A stretch of DNA of 64,000 nt from Erodium maritimum (GCA_963921825.1 OY997593.1:68370039-68434038), one strand, 5' to 3'. Shown: positions 11,636 through 24,854, counted from the first letter of the stretch. Translations and numbers: made by a program. The notes: generated by a model from the letters alone, not told the origin.

Positions 11636-12335
11636 TTTTTTTACCAATTCACAAATTTAATCGTTTCCGCTTCGTTTGAACTCCGATTGGCTTCAAACTT
11701 ACACAAATTTTTATTTTTAATTTTCAAGGGCTTTTGATCAAAATCAGTCATGAATATATTTGAAGAAAGAAAAAAATATATTTCGTGGCTGATTTAAAAA
11801 ATATATATTTGGGTAATTTTTATCAACACTTTAACTGGTTTTATCAACACTGAACACTAGTTTTATCATCTCATTTTCCAAAATTGAAATTGATTTTTAT
11901 CACCACATCACATGTTTTTTTATGAACATTGAACACTAGCTTTATCAACACTAAACACTCGGTTTATCGCTAAATTACATGTGTTTTATTACCCTATCAC
12001 ATGTTTTTTTATCAACATTAAATTCTAGTTTATCACTCTTATTATCAAAATTGAACATGATTTTTATCACCTCAGTACATGTCTTTTTATCAACATTTAA
12101 CACTAATTTCATCACCCCGAAATAAAACATTTATTAATGGAGATTTTATCAACACTCAACATTATTTTTATCACCCCGATATAAATTTATTATTTTCGTG
12201 CTTCAAAATATATTCAATATGATACTTGATAGACAGCCCTTGGAAAAATAAAAATATTGGCGCAAGTCTGAAGCTAATCGGAGTTCAAACGAATCGGGAA
12301 TGATTAATTTTGTGCATTGATTAAGAAAAAAAATG
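11636..12335. mobile_element. Foldback-type element with internal decayed minisatellite
   Basis: Two inverted arms of about 125-130 bases (11,640-11,768 and 12,203-12,330) share TTCGTTTGAACTCCGATT(G/A)G and CAAGGGCT. Between them, 11,815-12,190 is an irregular tandem array with units built on TTTTATCAACACT.AACACTA and TTTTATCACC. Long inverted arms around a tandem-repeat core are typical of foldback elements. I saw no clear target duplication and no coding frame. Confidence 0.65.
11815..12190 (+). repeat. Degenerate minisatellite
   Basis: About ten or more diverged copies of a 30-40-base unit, TTTTATCAACACTGAACACTAG alternating with TTTTATCACCxCATxACATG. Unit spacing is irregular, so this is an old array. 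It sits inside the inverted arms of the foldback element. Confidence 0.75.
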
Positions 12336-12609
12336 GACATCTGTCCACATGACACCATGCTATTACAATTACGCTCTTTCTTGTGTGAGAAAGGATGAAA
12401 GTGTCGAGTATTTTGGATGGATTTAGGGTAATAATGTAACATCATGGTGAATGTTAGATCATAGGTGTGTGTGACTAAGATTGGTTTTCATAATTTTTAG
12501 AATAAGAAGATTTTTTATTAGATTTGTTCTCAAAACAAAGTTCTCCACAATTTTTTACCGTATTATAATAAATTGCAGTACAATTTTTTTAGATCAAAAT
12601 AGGGGAAAA

Positions 12610-13745
12610 CGCTCTCTCGTAACCCTAGAGTTTTAGCCAGTCGTCGTTCCATCTTTTCCGTTGCATCCCTCCATGGACTCCGATCAACACAAGCCGGGGA
12701 GGCCAAGCACCATACTCACAGCCCAGGCCCCCACCGATCCCCTTATCGCTATGATCCTCCTCATAGCCGGATATCTCTCGGATTCGAACTACTCGAGTCC
12801 CACTTTGGGGACTACATGTCTGAACGATCACACTGTGGTGACCGGTACCGATCCGACAGACATGCACGAACCCCCTCATAGTCGTTCATGATCTCAATCA
12901 CCGGCTACAGTTGGGGTATCGGTGGAGACGGGTCGACTCGGTCCTCCTTCGGTTCTTAGGGACAAGGAATACCGGTCGACGATCATCAGGGGCTTGGGAG
13001 GTCGGTATAAGCAAGAGCACATGATGGGTTATCGCTGGGGTTTATTGCGACGTACCCCGACGATTGGATCTCGCCCTCGGCCTCGAGCGGTGGGGAGGAG
13101 ACCAGGACACACCACCAGGAGTAACATCGGGGACCAGGCTCTGCATGGGGGAAAAGCCTTTTCTGTTTTATGTGCAGGTGAACATGATGAACATGTCCAA
13201 ATGCAAGGGACGCAGAAGGAACCTTAGGGCCGAGAAACTCCCGTTGAAGTTGATCGGGCGACAACACGCCCCCAAGGGAAGCCAGAAATCTGCTCCACCA
13301 TGCACCCGATAAGGGACAAGGAGGGAGCTCAGGAGCCACTAGTGGAGGTGTCACAGCTTCCTTCAGAGGAATGAGAGGACCCGACAGGGGTGGGAAGGCT
13401 CCAGTAGGGCCTATACCCACAGACCCGGGACTGCCGGTGCTGGGAAGTCTCGGGAAAGCCGCACTCTGAACACTATTTTCAGGCTTGCTTTATGCTTTTC
13501 TTATTTTTGTTTGGGTTGGTTAGTCTCTTTCAATTGTTGAACTAGTTATTTTCTGTTTCGTACCTTTGAAATGTCGGCAAGAGGATGTTCTAAACTAGTA
13601 TATGCGATCCAAAGTAGTATTTTTTGACGGGTCCATGAGCACCGGGATGGCTATGGGCAATCAAGATATATATCTGGAACTCAAGGCTTTTACGCCCTAT
13701 CTTGTACGGTTTACATTTTGTATTAATGCACTTACCTAATTACTC
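12610..13745 (+). mobile_element. LINE ORF1-like fragment with 3' end
   Basis: An Arg/Gly-rich, broken coding-like region (12,625-13,420) is followed by a non-coding tail ending in ACTCGTTTTAATAAAATC near 13,745, a LINE-style 3' end. No continuous frame survives and no reverse transcriptase follows, so if it is LINE-derived it lacks ORF2. Assignment is by layout and composition, not by a clear domain. Confidence 0.4.
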
Positions 13746-14034
13746 GTTTTAATAAAATCAAGTACAATTTTTTTTTGAAAGTTGTAATTTAATTTTCCTT
13801 CATACGTGCATATATTAGGAAATTTGATCTTCTATGCTCATTAAGTCCACAAAATCGACTTTCGATCCATCTTATCTCGACACCGTCACTCTCTCGCCAC
13901 GTCAATGCCACATACTAATTTATTATTAATTTAATCTTAACACATGATTAACGAAACCACTTGGTGGGTGTAGTGCAAGCTGATTGTACATGTCCAAAGG
14001 TTAGATCTACGCTTGGGTTCTTAAGCACATGTCG

Positions 14035-14120
14035 GAATCGGCTTAATTGGGTATGGCTTTTGATTAATAAAATGTCTGCCGGGATCGGCTTAATTGGGCA
14101 TGGCTTTTGATTAATAATAA
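14035..14120 (+). repeat. 47-bp tandem duplication
   Basis: ATCGGCTTAATTGGG.ATGGCTTTTGATTAATAA occurs twice with an offset of 47 bases, just upstream of the large LINE. Only a few bases differ between copies. Confidence 0.8.
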
Positions 14121-14421
14121 AAAAACACTTTTATTTTGAGCAAGAATACTCTACTAAGCTCTACAGTAATCCACTGTAGCATCTTCAACAACCTTGATCG
14201 TTTCTTCATCTGTTCTTCGTCACTCTTCATCCTTTCTTCAAGCTTCTTCATACCTACTCCATTTACTACAACTTATATTCACGGAACTCTGGGGGATTAC
14301 TGGGAGCTTCTACAGCGCTACAGTATCACTTCTTCTTACACAGTTATGCTTTCGGTAGAGGAACTCAGTGGTGGTCCGACGACGAATCGAGATACACAAC
14401 TAAGGAAGCAAGGCAGAGATT

Positions 14422-16507
14422 ATGGAAGCTCCAGCCTTTCCTCCACTCCAGTGGCAACACTTGATTGCAAGTCGGGCGGGGGAGGAGGATCCTGGGACTC
14501 CGACCATTCAGAAATCTCCATCGACATCTGAGGATCACAGTTACATAAAAAAAACGTTCAAATGCACCAATATGTTTGATAGTGAAAAGCAATTCTTTCA
14601 AACACGCAAGGATGGGTCGCTCAGGTTGAAGTCGGTGATCGTTTCTATAAATCAAGTTCAGACAGACAAAGAAGTATCCTCCTCGACAGAGCGGACCTGT
14701 ACAAGAGCCAAAACAAAAAAGAAAAGAGGAGGGAGAACACCCTACCCAGACAGTGGAACACAAAGCCTTTATCTTTAATGTTCCTCCAAACATAACTCCG
14801 GCGTCATTGGAGGAGTGAGGAGGGTTGAAGTTCCGCGAAAACCAAATGGAAGTGGGAAGTGGTTTGCTTTCGTCTCATTCAGTAGCTTTCATCTTTTGAG
14901 AAAGGCAATTTGGGCATTCAATGGTTATTGGCTTGATGGGTATAAGTTATTTGCAACCACTGCTTGGAACAAAGAAAGACCCAGAGGCAACAAAGAGGTC
15001 TGGAGACAAAAGGTTATTAACACTGGTGAAAGGTTCCCTAGAGGTTCAATCGTAAACTCATTGAATCCTCACACTTGGTGGTCCTAAATAGAAACCTAAG
15101 TGCTGAGGCTGTGATGAGGGAGGAGGTTTCAGATGGGGTTTTTGCTCTGGAATTGCTACAACTGGGCCACAGAGTGGGGTTGATGAGATGTGAAACTAAA
15201 GATTTTGAAGAACAAATTTTACTAGAAAAGGATGCTTGGCTGGGGCAGTGGCTCACAATTGTACCTAATCGAAATGGCTTGACAAGGAAGGCCGGAAGGT
15301 TTCACTGGATCTCAATCAAAGGATTGCCAGTACATGGGTGGTGTGAGGAGTCTTTTGAGGCTGCCACTCATTCCATTGGTACCTATATTTTTGGGCACCC
15401 TAGTTCATTAAATGGTAGGAACTTCGAGGAAGCTTGTGTACCACTGAATATGGGGCTATCAACAAGGATGTCTGGATAAACCTGGGAGAGGAAGTCATTA
15501 AGGTGGGGATTCAGTCATTAGATAATCATCTTGTACCAGTCATTATGGGCATTAAAGACTCATCTACCTCGGAAGAATGTGGGAGGGTTAAAGGAACTGA
15601 TGAGCTATCCAGTGAGTTCTCACTCTCAGATACTCCATTGGTGAAAGATGGGCCAGCTTTGGATCCATGTGAAGACAGTGATGAATTGATTATTTCTTCT
15701 ACTCATTTGGTTGGTGGGAATACGGAGGGTAGTGCTGAGATGAATGAGCTATCCTTCAAGGAGACAGAGAATGTTCCATTAGTATCAGTGGCCATCTCAG
15801 AAAAAGAACAGTTACTGGAGACAGATTGGGAAGATGAAGCTGAATTGCTTGGAGTAATTGTTCCTGACACATTCGAACCAGAAGGGCCACTTACTGTACC
15901 TATTTCCTCACCTCAATTACCGGACCTGAGTGTTGGGGCCTTGCCAGGCTTAATCACAGATGGGATGGGAGGATCTAAAGGGGATTTAGATGAGGGTTTT
16001 GCAGGGTTAAAAGAGGCTTTGGGAACCATTAGCATTAATGAGGGGTTTGGCACAAACCCTACTGTCTTGCAACAAAATCAAAGCACTATTCCAGTTTTAA
16101 ACCACATTTCAGTTTTGGAGGGAAATCAAATTTCGACACTGTTGGGAAGCAACTTCAAAAGTCCTGAGGTTCATCTTAGAAGAAAAAAAGGGAAGAACAA
16201 AGCACAAACTACTTACCTCTATGCCACGAGGTCGAGAGCTGGAAAATACAAGACAGTGACTGAACCCATTGTGGATCCGAAGAACAACACTTCTGTTCAC
16301 ACTCCGCAGACCTTTAGATCTGACGGCAGAGGTACCTGGGATTATTGCAAAGCAATTGGCCTTAAAGCCTTTGCACTGGACGTCGAAGTGACAGATCATT
16401 TCCAAAGTTTGATGATGAGTTGGAACAGAGGGTCCAACTGGAAGCTGATTCTGAGGATGATTTCGAAAATCTTGAGGCAGAGATTGGTGGTGGATTGGAG
16501 GATTTGA
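14422..16507 (+). pseudogene. LINE ORF1 (RNA-binding/nucleoprotein), frameshifted
   Basis: Starts MEAPAFPPLQW at 14,422. An RRM-like domain spans about 14,758-14,990: first strand KAFIFNVPPNIT, then after a frame change KWFAFVSFSSF as the RNP1-like strand. A second conserved region (15,075-15,479) contains GRFHWISIKGLPVHGW, the type of motif that precedes the C-terminal part of plant L1 ORF1. The acidic, low-complexity C-terminal part is open from 15,434 to 16,507. At least three frame changes separate these blocks (near 14,810, 15,070 and 15,450). RRM-bearing ORF1 proteins are known from one plant L1 lineage. Confidence 0.8.
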
Positions 16508-16539
16508 GCTCCAACAACTTCCTAAAAGCTCAGTGATCC

Positions 16540-19500
16540 ATGAGAATCCTCTCATGGAATGTGAGAGGAGCTTCTTCCTCACAGAAGCAGAAATCGATAC
16601 GTAACGTGTTGTGCAAGCAATCTTTTAACTTTCTACTTTTACAGGAAACCAAATTATCGACCCCAACTCAACAGATACTGAATGCTTGTGGGTTGTCTAC
16701 TCTTTGGAAATTTGTTTTTAATCCTTCTAGTGGTGCCTCTGGGGGAATCTTATCGGCTTGGAAGATGGATATCTTTGAATACTCTCATAGTATCTCTGAT
16801 CCATCAGCACTTTACTGGTTTGGTACATACAAACCACTCTCTTTGGAAGTCTGCATTCTAAATGTTTATGCTCCCTGTGATAGGAGGGAGAGGAGGGGTA
16901 TTTGGGAGGCAATCAATATGAGACATGGCAATATAAATGTTCCTGTCATTTGGGGGGGAGATTTCAATGATATTCTTAGTGCTTCTGATCGCTCTACATA
17001 CTCATCCAACTTCAGTTCATCTAATCCTTTCTGGCAGTTAGTTGGGAACCTTGGCTTGGTAGATTTGCCTCTGGTGGGAGGGACTTATACCTGGTTTGGT
17101 CCTGGGAGTAGGGCATCCAGAATTGACAGGATTTTGGTTAATCCTTCTTTGCTATTATTGTTTCCTTTGTGGTCATTACAATGTCTTCCAAGGGGGATCT
17201 CAGATCACAAGCCTCTACTGCTCTCATCTCCATTGATCAATTGGGGTCCCAAACCCTTTAAATTCTATAATTCTTGGCTGGATCACAAGAAGTTCTGGCA
17301 GGACATTTCTACTTATTGGAATTCTCTATCAGTGGCTGGTGACCCTCAATTCAGGGTGTGGTTTAAGCTCAGGGCTCTAAAAGATTTTTTGAAGACTTGG
17401 AGAGTCAATATTTTTGGCAACTTGGAGAAGGAGATTGCTGAACTCACTGCTACAATTCACTCAGTGGACTTATTATTGGTGTCTAGGCCACTTACTGCTC
17501 TGGAAAATAATCATAGGGCACTTTCATCTGCTCTATTGATCAGGAGGCTTAAAACTCAGTCTAAGGTGTGCAGACAAAGAACTAAATTGCATTGGATCAG
17601 GGAAGGAGACAAATGCTCTAGATATTTCCATATCATTGCAAATTTACAATTCAACAAGACAAGACTTACAGGGATCTTGGTGGGGGATGATTGGATTGAA
17701 GATCCTTATCAAATCAAAACCCTGGCCTTGGAACATTTCACCAACAGATTTAAGAAAGGAAAAACAACCCCTCTAGATCTCTCTCTATTGCCCTTCAAGA
17801 CTCTCTCCCAGGCTCAGTCTTCCTCTTTAGAGCTTCCCTTCACTGAAGTGGAGATTTTAGCAGCTATTAAAGACTGCAATGGCTACAAATCACCTGGCCC
17901 TGATGGGTACTCTCTACTATTTTTTCAAAAAGGGTGGCAGTTAATTAAAGCTGATATTGTTGATTTTTGCAACTTCTTTCATGATTCTGGTACTTTGGGT
18001 AAAGGGATCAATTCTTCTTTTATTACCCTCATCCCAAAGAACTCTTCCCCATAAGACTTTGGGGACTTCAGACCCATAAGCCTGGTAGGGGCCCCTTATA
18101 AGATCATTTCAAAATTGTTGGCTGCTAGATTGAAACTGGTAATGAACTCATTGATAAATGAGGTTCAATCAGGCTTTGTGGCTGGAAGGCAGATATTGGA
18201 TGGAGTCTTGGTGGCTTCAGAGGTTATTGATACCATTAAAAAATCCAAAGAGGAGGTGTTGATTTATAGAGTTGATTTCGAGAAGGCTTATGACCATGTG
18301 GATTGGGGTTTTCTACTCAAATTGTTGAGCATCCTTGGCTTTGGCAATACTTGGATCAAGTGGATGAATGCTTGTGTCAGAGCTTGGATCTCTATTCTTA
18401 TTAATGGCTCTCCTACTTCAGACTTTCAGATGGAGAGAGGGTTGAGACAGGGGTGCTCATTGTCCCCTTTATTGTTCACTCTTGTTGCTGAGAGCCTTCA
18501 TCAATTACTACAGAGGGGCTTAGATCTCAATATGTTTCATGGGGTTAGCTGTGGCAGTGAGGGACCATTGATTTCACATCTGCAATTTGCAGATGATACC
18601 TTTATTTGTATCAAGGCTACTCCAAATGGTTTAATGAATTTGAAACACACTTTGCTCATACTCCAGAGTTCTACAGGCTTAAAAATCAACATTCACAAGT
18701 CTAGAGCTGTCTTGCTTAATCCTTGTCAGATGAGTGAGGCTTTGGTGGAGCAAATCCTAGGTGCAGAGATCACCACCCTCCCTTTGGATTATTTAGGCTT
18801 TCAATTAGGAGCCAATCCAAGAAGATACCAAACCTGGTTACCAATCATCAACAAATTCAAGAAGAAACTCAGTCTTTGGCAAGCTAAAGTGCTATCCTTT
18901 GGAGGAAGGATTACACTGATCAAATCCTCTTTGAGCTCTTTACCTCTGTATCACATGTCATTATTTAAAGCCCCCAAAGGAGTGATCAAAGAGATGGAGA
19001 GGTGGCAAAGTAGGTTTCTTTGGAATGGTAGTGTGGCTAGAAGGACCCTACACAAGGTGAAGTGGGAACTGATCTGCAGACCTAAAGAACAAGGGGGTCT
19101 GGGGATCAAGAGATTATCCATTTTGAATCAAGCACTCTTGGCCAAGTGGTGGTGGAGATTTGCCACTGAAATAGACTCCTTGTGGAAACAAGTCATTTGT
19201 GCTAAGTATAATTGGCAAGTAACTGATTGGGATCTCTCTAAGATACAATTACAAAAGGGGGTCAGTTTCATAGATCATTTCACTTCTCTTCTATCTGATC
19301 CTTCATTTAGCCTTGCATTTGGGACAACTGGTTTAGCTTGGAAAATTGGTAAGGGGGATAGGATTCTCTTTTGGGAGGACAGTTGGCTCACAGACACTCC
19401 ACTGAAAACTCAGTATCAAAGACTATTTCATCTTTGTACTGTGAAAAGAGGCAAGGTTTGTGACTATTGGAGGGATGGTGATTGGGAATTTACTTTCAAA

Positions 19501-20240
19501 AGAAGATTAATGAGTTGGGAATTGGATAAATTCTTGGAGTTGGGAGTGGCATTGAACTCTCTGAATCTTGATTGTAACACACAAGATGTGGTTCACTGGA
19601 AGACTGAGGAGAAAGGGTTCTCTGTTAGCAAAATGTATTCTCACTTGTCTGTTGCTCCTACTACTTGCCTTTGGAGCCAGTACCTTTGGCAACCCAATCT
19701 TCCACTCAAGGTGGCAGCTTTCACCTGGTTGGCTTGTCTAGGTGCAGTGCCTACAAAAGGCTTTCTGGAAAGTAGAGGCATCAATATTCCAATTGCAGAC
19801 TTTTGGTGCAGGTTTTGTGACAATAACTTTGAGGATTTGAATCATCTTCTTATAAGTTGCAAAAAGACTTTGAGGGTTTGGTCTAGTGTATTGAATTGGA
19901 AGGGAGTGTCTTGGTGTATCCCATCTAATGTGTTGGATTTCATCTCTTCTTGGGACTTTTTGTGTAGTAAGAAAAAGTTTGGACCCTCTTATTCTCCATC
20001 ACACTTTGGGAGATTTGGCTTGCTAGGAATGACTTGGTGTTCAACAACAACCTCAGGAAAGTACAGGATATCCTACTTAGAATTCAACACTCTTCATTTT
20101 CCATAGAGTGGTCTTTGTTCGAGGATAATCTAGCTTTCTCTTTTCAGTCCTGGACTCTTTCACCTTTCCTGTGCAAGAGGGTCAGCAGGAAGTCTCTGCA
20201 TCAAAAGACTTGCACTGGCATTCTTGGCCTTGGATGCTAA
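16540..20240 (+). pseudogene. LINE ORF2: endonuclease, reverse transcriptase, zinc finger
   Basis: Begins MRILSWNVRGASS, the standard start of an AP-type endonuclease domain (16,540 to about 17,230), with VIWGGDFND and ISDHKPL catalytic motifs. The reverse transcriptase follows with SPGPDGY, VDFEKAYD, GLRQGCSLSP and FADD at 18,586-18,597. The C-terminal zf-RVT region is near 19,640-19,890. One TAA stop at 18,052-18,054 separates endonuclease from reverse transcriptase with the frame unchanged. A frameshift near 20,000-20,034 moves the last 70 codons to another frame. Every other recognisable catalytic motif is present. Confidence 0.92.
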
Positions 20241-21017
20241 TTTGGCCCTGCGTTATCATAATTGATGAGGCTTAGTTGGACTTGGTTTTTCTTGGGAGGG
20301 CTAGGGTGGTTTTTGGGAAGGGATTGGGATTTGGTGAGGTGCTGGGGACTGTCTTGTTGTTTTGGTTTAGCAGACTGTGTGTGGGTTATTTTTCACTTAT
20401 CTCTTGTTTCCTTAGCTTTGTATCTGGAGTGTGGGTAAGATTCTTTTTTCTAGGTTTGAGAGTTTCTTTTGCTCTTTGTTTGGTTTATCTTCTGCTGTAA
20501 TTTCAGTTCTCTGGCTCCTCTGAAGTTTTGGGAACTGTTAGTGCTGGAAAGTTGCAGTGCAGCATTTGGGAGCTGGATGGTTCGGCTGAGATGGCTCGTG
20601 GTCCTGTATTCAAGGGTTTTGGTTGGTTTCTGGGTGTCTTGGGTCACAAGGCATCAGTTTTGGTTGGTTTCTGGGTTACTTGGGTCTGAAGGCTTCGGTT
20701 CTGTGTTGCCCGGGAGGGATTGGTTTGGTATTGAACTACCTTTCTTTGTATTGCTTTGGGTTGTTGTTGATCTCGTTATTTGTTGGGGTAGTGTAGGGTT
20801 TTATTTTAGCTTTACTGGTTGAAGTAGCCTAACTTGATTTGTTAGGTTGTGTTAGGAATATCTTTATTGGTTTGGGTGGCTTATCCTTGGCTTGTTATTT
20901 TGTATTTGTATCTGCACTGTTGTGGTCCTTGTTTGTATGAGAGGGTTCCCTCTTGCCTTGGGTTTTGAACTCAAAACCCTTGGCTTTTAATGTTATCGCT
21001 AGCTTTCCAAAAAAAAA

Positions 21018-21900
21018 TGTCTAAAGCTCAGATAAGGCTTAAGGCACTATTCGATTTATTTATTATTATCCCATTTCGTGGACATTGGAGATGAAAAAAA
21101 GAAAAAAGAAAAGACCCCAACTCTCTTGTCACATTGAGTGTCTCTCTCGAGAAACCTTAGGCTTGAACTTATGGAGTTCTCTATTATCGTCGTCGATATT
21201 TTTGTAGTTCTCGTCGGTCTTGTCTTATCGCCACTTGCCCTCATGTAGTTCTCGACATTTGTGTCTCCCCTCACCCATCTTTTGATGTGGTGTCTCCCTT
21301 AAAGCCACGACGTAGAAGGAGATCGAAGCAAAACCCATCTGACCAAGCTCTCCCGATCTCCCTTCCCTCACCGTCTGCCACTCTATCGTCACTACCATGC
21401 ATAGTAATGACAGTATTGGCGTTCTCTGTTCCAATAGTTAAGCCACAGTAAGGCCGTCATCTTAAGGCTTCGACTGTTGCTTCCTCTCGTGCAATGTTAG
21501 GGCTTTGGATCCTCCACCATTCGTTATCCTTGTTCAAAGTTTGAAGGGGATGACGTTATCCACGACTGTACCGAAGGCCGGCCTCACCCTTTGGATGATT
21601 AAGCGGTGGCCTATGGCTACATCCATGGCTAAGTGATATTTATTAGCCAATAATTACTCACGCAACACAACATAATTGTCTTTCTCCATTGACAAAATCG
21701 TACAAAAAGAAAAATTCAATCTCAAGCTTCAATATCGTATAGAAAAAGTAATATGCCAAATATGCTTAAATATCGTATAAAAAAAATATTAATCCTAGTA
21801 TTACACGCCCATTAAAATTTTAAGTTTATTTAGTAAACACAAACTTTGATTAGTTTCAAAAAGAGCTAATACATGCTTGAAGGCCCTGACATGTCAAATT
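21018..21900. other. No gene seen
   Basis: Flanking sequence to the right of the LINE. Short open frames on the minus strand have no recognisable domain, and the second half is AT-rich. Nothing here supports a gene. Confidence 0.5.
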
Positions 21901-22212
21901 ACATAGCACCCACAGTCGTGGGCGAGATGACGCTGGCGAGGAGAAACCGTTGGCGAGGAGGTGGCGGGGAGCTGGCGAGAAGGGCGCTGGCGAGGAAGAG
22001 AGACATTGGCGATCTCGCCGGCAGATCTCGCTGGCGAGTTTGAGTAGCAATATTTTTTTATACTTGTTTTTCCCCATTTCACCGGCGGCTCCTCGCCAGC
22101 AGCAGTACCCCCACTACAGAGCTCGCTGGCGGTGAGCTGGTGAGATGATTAAAAAAGCATATTTTAAACCATCTCGCCGGCAGCCGGCGAGATGGTTGTG
22201 GATGCTCTAACT
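21901..22212. mobile_element. Probable MITE rich in GCTGGCGAG motifs
   Basis: Both ends carry a related inverted motif: AGCACCCACAG at the left, and GTGGATGCTCT (complement AGAGCATCCAC) at the right. The interior is packed with CTGGCGAG/CTCGCCGG repeats able to pair with one another. AGAGCATCCACA-type ends are common in plant MITEs. Target duplication was not resolved. Confidence 0.45.
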
Positions 22213-22239
22213 CTGAGACAAATTAAACGTCTAGGACGT

Positions 22240-24215
22240 TCTAACAAGGCGCCACTAAGACTAATTAAGACATAAACTAGAACCCAAATGAAAACTAAGA
22301 AAGACTGACGAACACTGCTCAAGGTAGGGCTTGTGAACCGCTGGGTCCACCGAAGGGGGGGTTTTTCTTCTGCTGTAAAATCAAACCTATGATCGTCAGT
22401 TGTGAGGGAAGTACATGCTTGTCATAGGGATCTCTTCCTAGCGTCCCTGAAGCCTGCAAATGTAATCATTGAGCCTGATGAGGCTGTTTACCAACCCTCG
22501 CCTGATCATTCCGAGGCTCACCTACCGAGCCCCTATTCATTCCTGACACCCTTGTGGGTTCCCCGACCTAACTAGTCCAAGATGGTCCAGTCCGGGGTGG
22601 TCCTCCTGATAATGACCCATAAACACACCCATTAGGTGCGGTGTTAAGGGCATGGTAGGGTCCCTTCCACGATGTGAGGTAGGATTAGGTGCAGTGTTAT
22701 GGAGCAGTGGAGCAAACCCCAACATGACGCGCTCTGATGTCTTCCAGTCCGTGGCGTATACCCTTCCCTCATCTCCTTACGATAATTCAGCAAGGGCTTA
22801 TCAAAACCATGGATGCCCGACATCTCGCGACCGCATGCTGGAAGGGTATGACATATACGCCCACAATTCCCACAAAAAGTTGGGAGTTTTGTATAAGTGA
22901 GGGTACAAGTGATCGGGTCCTTAAACTCTAGAAAATGGAGACGCAAATGGCGATAGAGAGTACGATCCAGTGAATGCCAGTACCGCACTCGAACCATCCC
23001 GCCCCAACATTTCCCATACGCATCACATGTGACATCCACCGTGGCTCCCAAAGACGCCTCAATCATCTCCCCCGTTTTCTTGGTACCGACGCAAGGTGGG
23101 AGGCCATGCGCGTGAACCCAGAGTTGAAGGCGATCCAACGCCGGGAGGTTCTACATGAATAGGTCGGTCTCTTCTAGTATCAACGATTTCCCGTCAAAGC
23201 ACCAAGGTTCATGCAGGCGAACCCAAACCCGATCCTCGCTCCACACAAAATAGAAACCAAAAACACCAGGTGTGATGTCTTTGATCACCAGACCTACTGC
23301 TGAAGCGCCTCATGCCTCCGTGACGATCCGGAATAGAGTATCTTTACGTGGTTGGCGATCAATGAGGAGGCGGTCAATCATCCCAAATTGCTGACGGGAC
23401 AGAGCGGTCGGCTCAATCACTGCATCGGTGATGGTGATCTTCAAGGGTTCCTCATAACCCAATGAGCATCCCAAGAGACTTTCCTAGAGTTTCCGGAACA
23501 GAGAGTCAGGGTCAGCCGACTCAAGCAGGCGAGGTGGTGGTTGAAGGGGCGGAGGAGAGGGCATGATCCCGTCCCGCGCTGTAGGAGGCGGGAGTGAGGA
23601 CTTCTTCCGGTGAAGCAAATATCGGGGCACTAGGATGGTAGGGATGCGATCCATATTCGAAAGGGTGGCAGTCCCAACCATCGAGGACCAAGGTGCATCT
23701 CCGGCCAATATCTGATGCCCCACGGAAACCCTATCCGGAGATAGAATGACTGGGGGGAAGGCCTCGTTCACCCGTTTAGGAGGTCGACCGCGTCGAGTTT
23801 TCGACAGCGATTGGGTTGTAGATAATGCACGAGTTATAAGCCACCATCACCATAGACGGCGAGGGTATCAATGATGTCGGCGGAGCCAGCGACATAGCCT
23901 GTAATGGAGAAGGAGAAGTCATCGGTAGGTGTTGTGGCTTCTTCTTCCGCCTCGCTTTTAAAGGCCTCACCAGAGCATGCGAAGGACATGCAGGAGGGAC
24001 ACCTGACATCACCTTGGTGACGCAGGTGGCTGGCGTGACAAGTGTAAGGGGTAGGTTTGTTGTAGGGGCAGACACCGATAGTGGCGCAACCATGACCGGA
24101 AGATCTTCCTTGCAGATTAGATGGGCACATTGCTCGAAATAAGCAAAGATTCGGGAGCACATGCTCAGGATTAGGTTTATGGTTGCTCTCGACAGGGAGA
24201 GAATTTCGATAATGC
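22240..24215 (-). mobile_element. LINE-derived ORF1 copy without ORF2
   Basis: Minus-strand ORF1 of a plant L1-type LINE. The DUF4283-like part lies near 23,160-23,480. The downstream block at 22,644-23,138 contains LQLWVHAHGLPPCVGTK and a CX2CX4HX4C zinc knuckle, CGNCGRICHTLPAC, at 22,833-22,874. Coding is interrupted several times. After ORF1 the sequence passes into a 3' tail (22,240-22,330) with no endonuclease or reverse transcriptase. It belongs to a different LINE lineage from the RRM-bearing copy at 14-21 kb. Confidence 0.8.
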
Positions 24216-24485
24216 CTTAGTTTTGTATATTCCTCTTTTTATATACATATATTAAAATTCCATTTTATGCGTAACCTAGTCTTAATTTCTTTCTTTAGTA
24301 AAAAAAAAGTCTCAATTTCATATTCTTTTATATATTTAAATTTTATAACCAGAATAAACAATTTTAGTTTTTAACTTAGTAGAATTTTGTTTTTAAGGTA
24401 CGACTTTATTTTTTCCTCATTCTATTATTTTTAGATTTTCTCTCTTTCAAAATCTTTCAAATCATATATAAATATGAGGTTGTTT

Positions 24486-24788
24486 TAGGTTTAGATTCTT
24501 CCCAAATATATTTTTTTTTTCAAATTTTATATTGTTTTATTGTAATTGCATTCTCAAATTTTACTTGGTTTAAAAAAAAATCTCTTTTATCATTATATGA
24601 TATTTCTTATTTTGGTTGTTGAGAACAAATTAGGTTTAGATTCATCCCAAATATTTTTCCTTTCCCCCAAATTTTATATTGTTTCATCGTAATTTTCTTC
24701 TCAAATTTTACTTTGTTTTCAAAAAAAAAAAAATACTCTTTTATCATTATATGATATTTCTTATCCTAGTTGTTGAGAAAAAAGACTA
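24486..24788 (+). repeat. 145-bp AT-rich tandem duplication
   Basis: TAGGTTTAGATTC(T/A)TCCCAAATAT starts at 24,486 and again at 24,631. The two units share CTCAAATTTTACTT and TCTTTTATCATTATATGATATTTCTTAT in the same order. It is non-coding and lies between oppositely oriented LINE ORF1 remnants. Confidence 0.8.
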
Positions 24789-24854
24789 GACACGAAATCT
24801 AAAACCTCAGAATATCGTTATGTTTTAATTGTTAAAAGGCTCATTTTTAATTTT

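Larger units (their letters stand above)
14136..21017 (+). mobile_element. Near full-length L1-type LINE, RNase H not seen
   Basis: Contains a leader, ORF1 (from Met at 14,422), ORF2 (16,540-20,240), a 770-base 3' UTR and a short A run at 21,009-21,017. ORF1 is interrupted by about three frame changes, ORF2 by one stop and one late frameshift. This is the youngest-looking LINE in the window. The 5' boundary is uncertain because no convincing target duplication was found. Unlike the LINEs at 26.5 and 43.9 kb, I see no RNase H domain after the zinc-finger region. Confidence 0.88.

Noticed and set aside
14069-14077. AAATGTCT before the large LINE, matching AAATGTCT after its A run, considered as its target duplication
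   Set aside because: The left match sits inside a 47-bp tandem duplication that would then cross the supposed LINE boundary, so the match is probably accidental.
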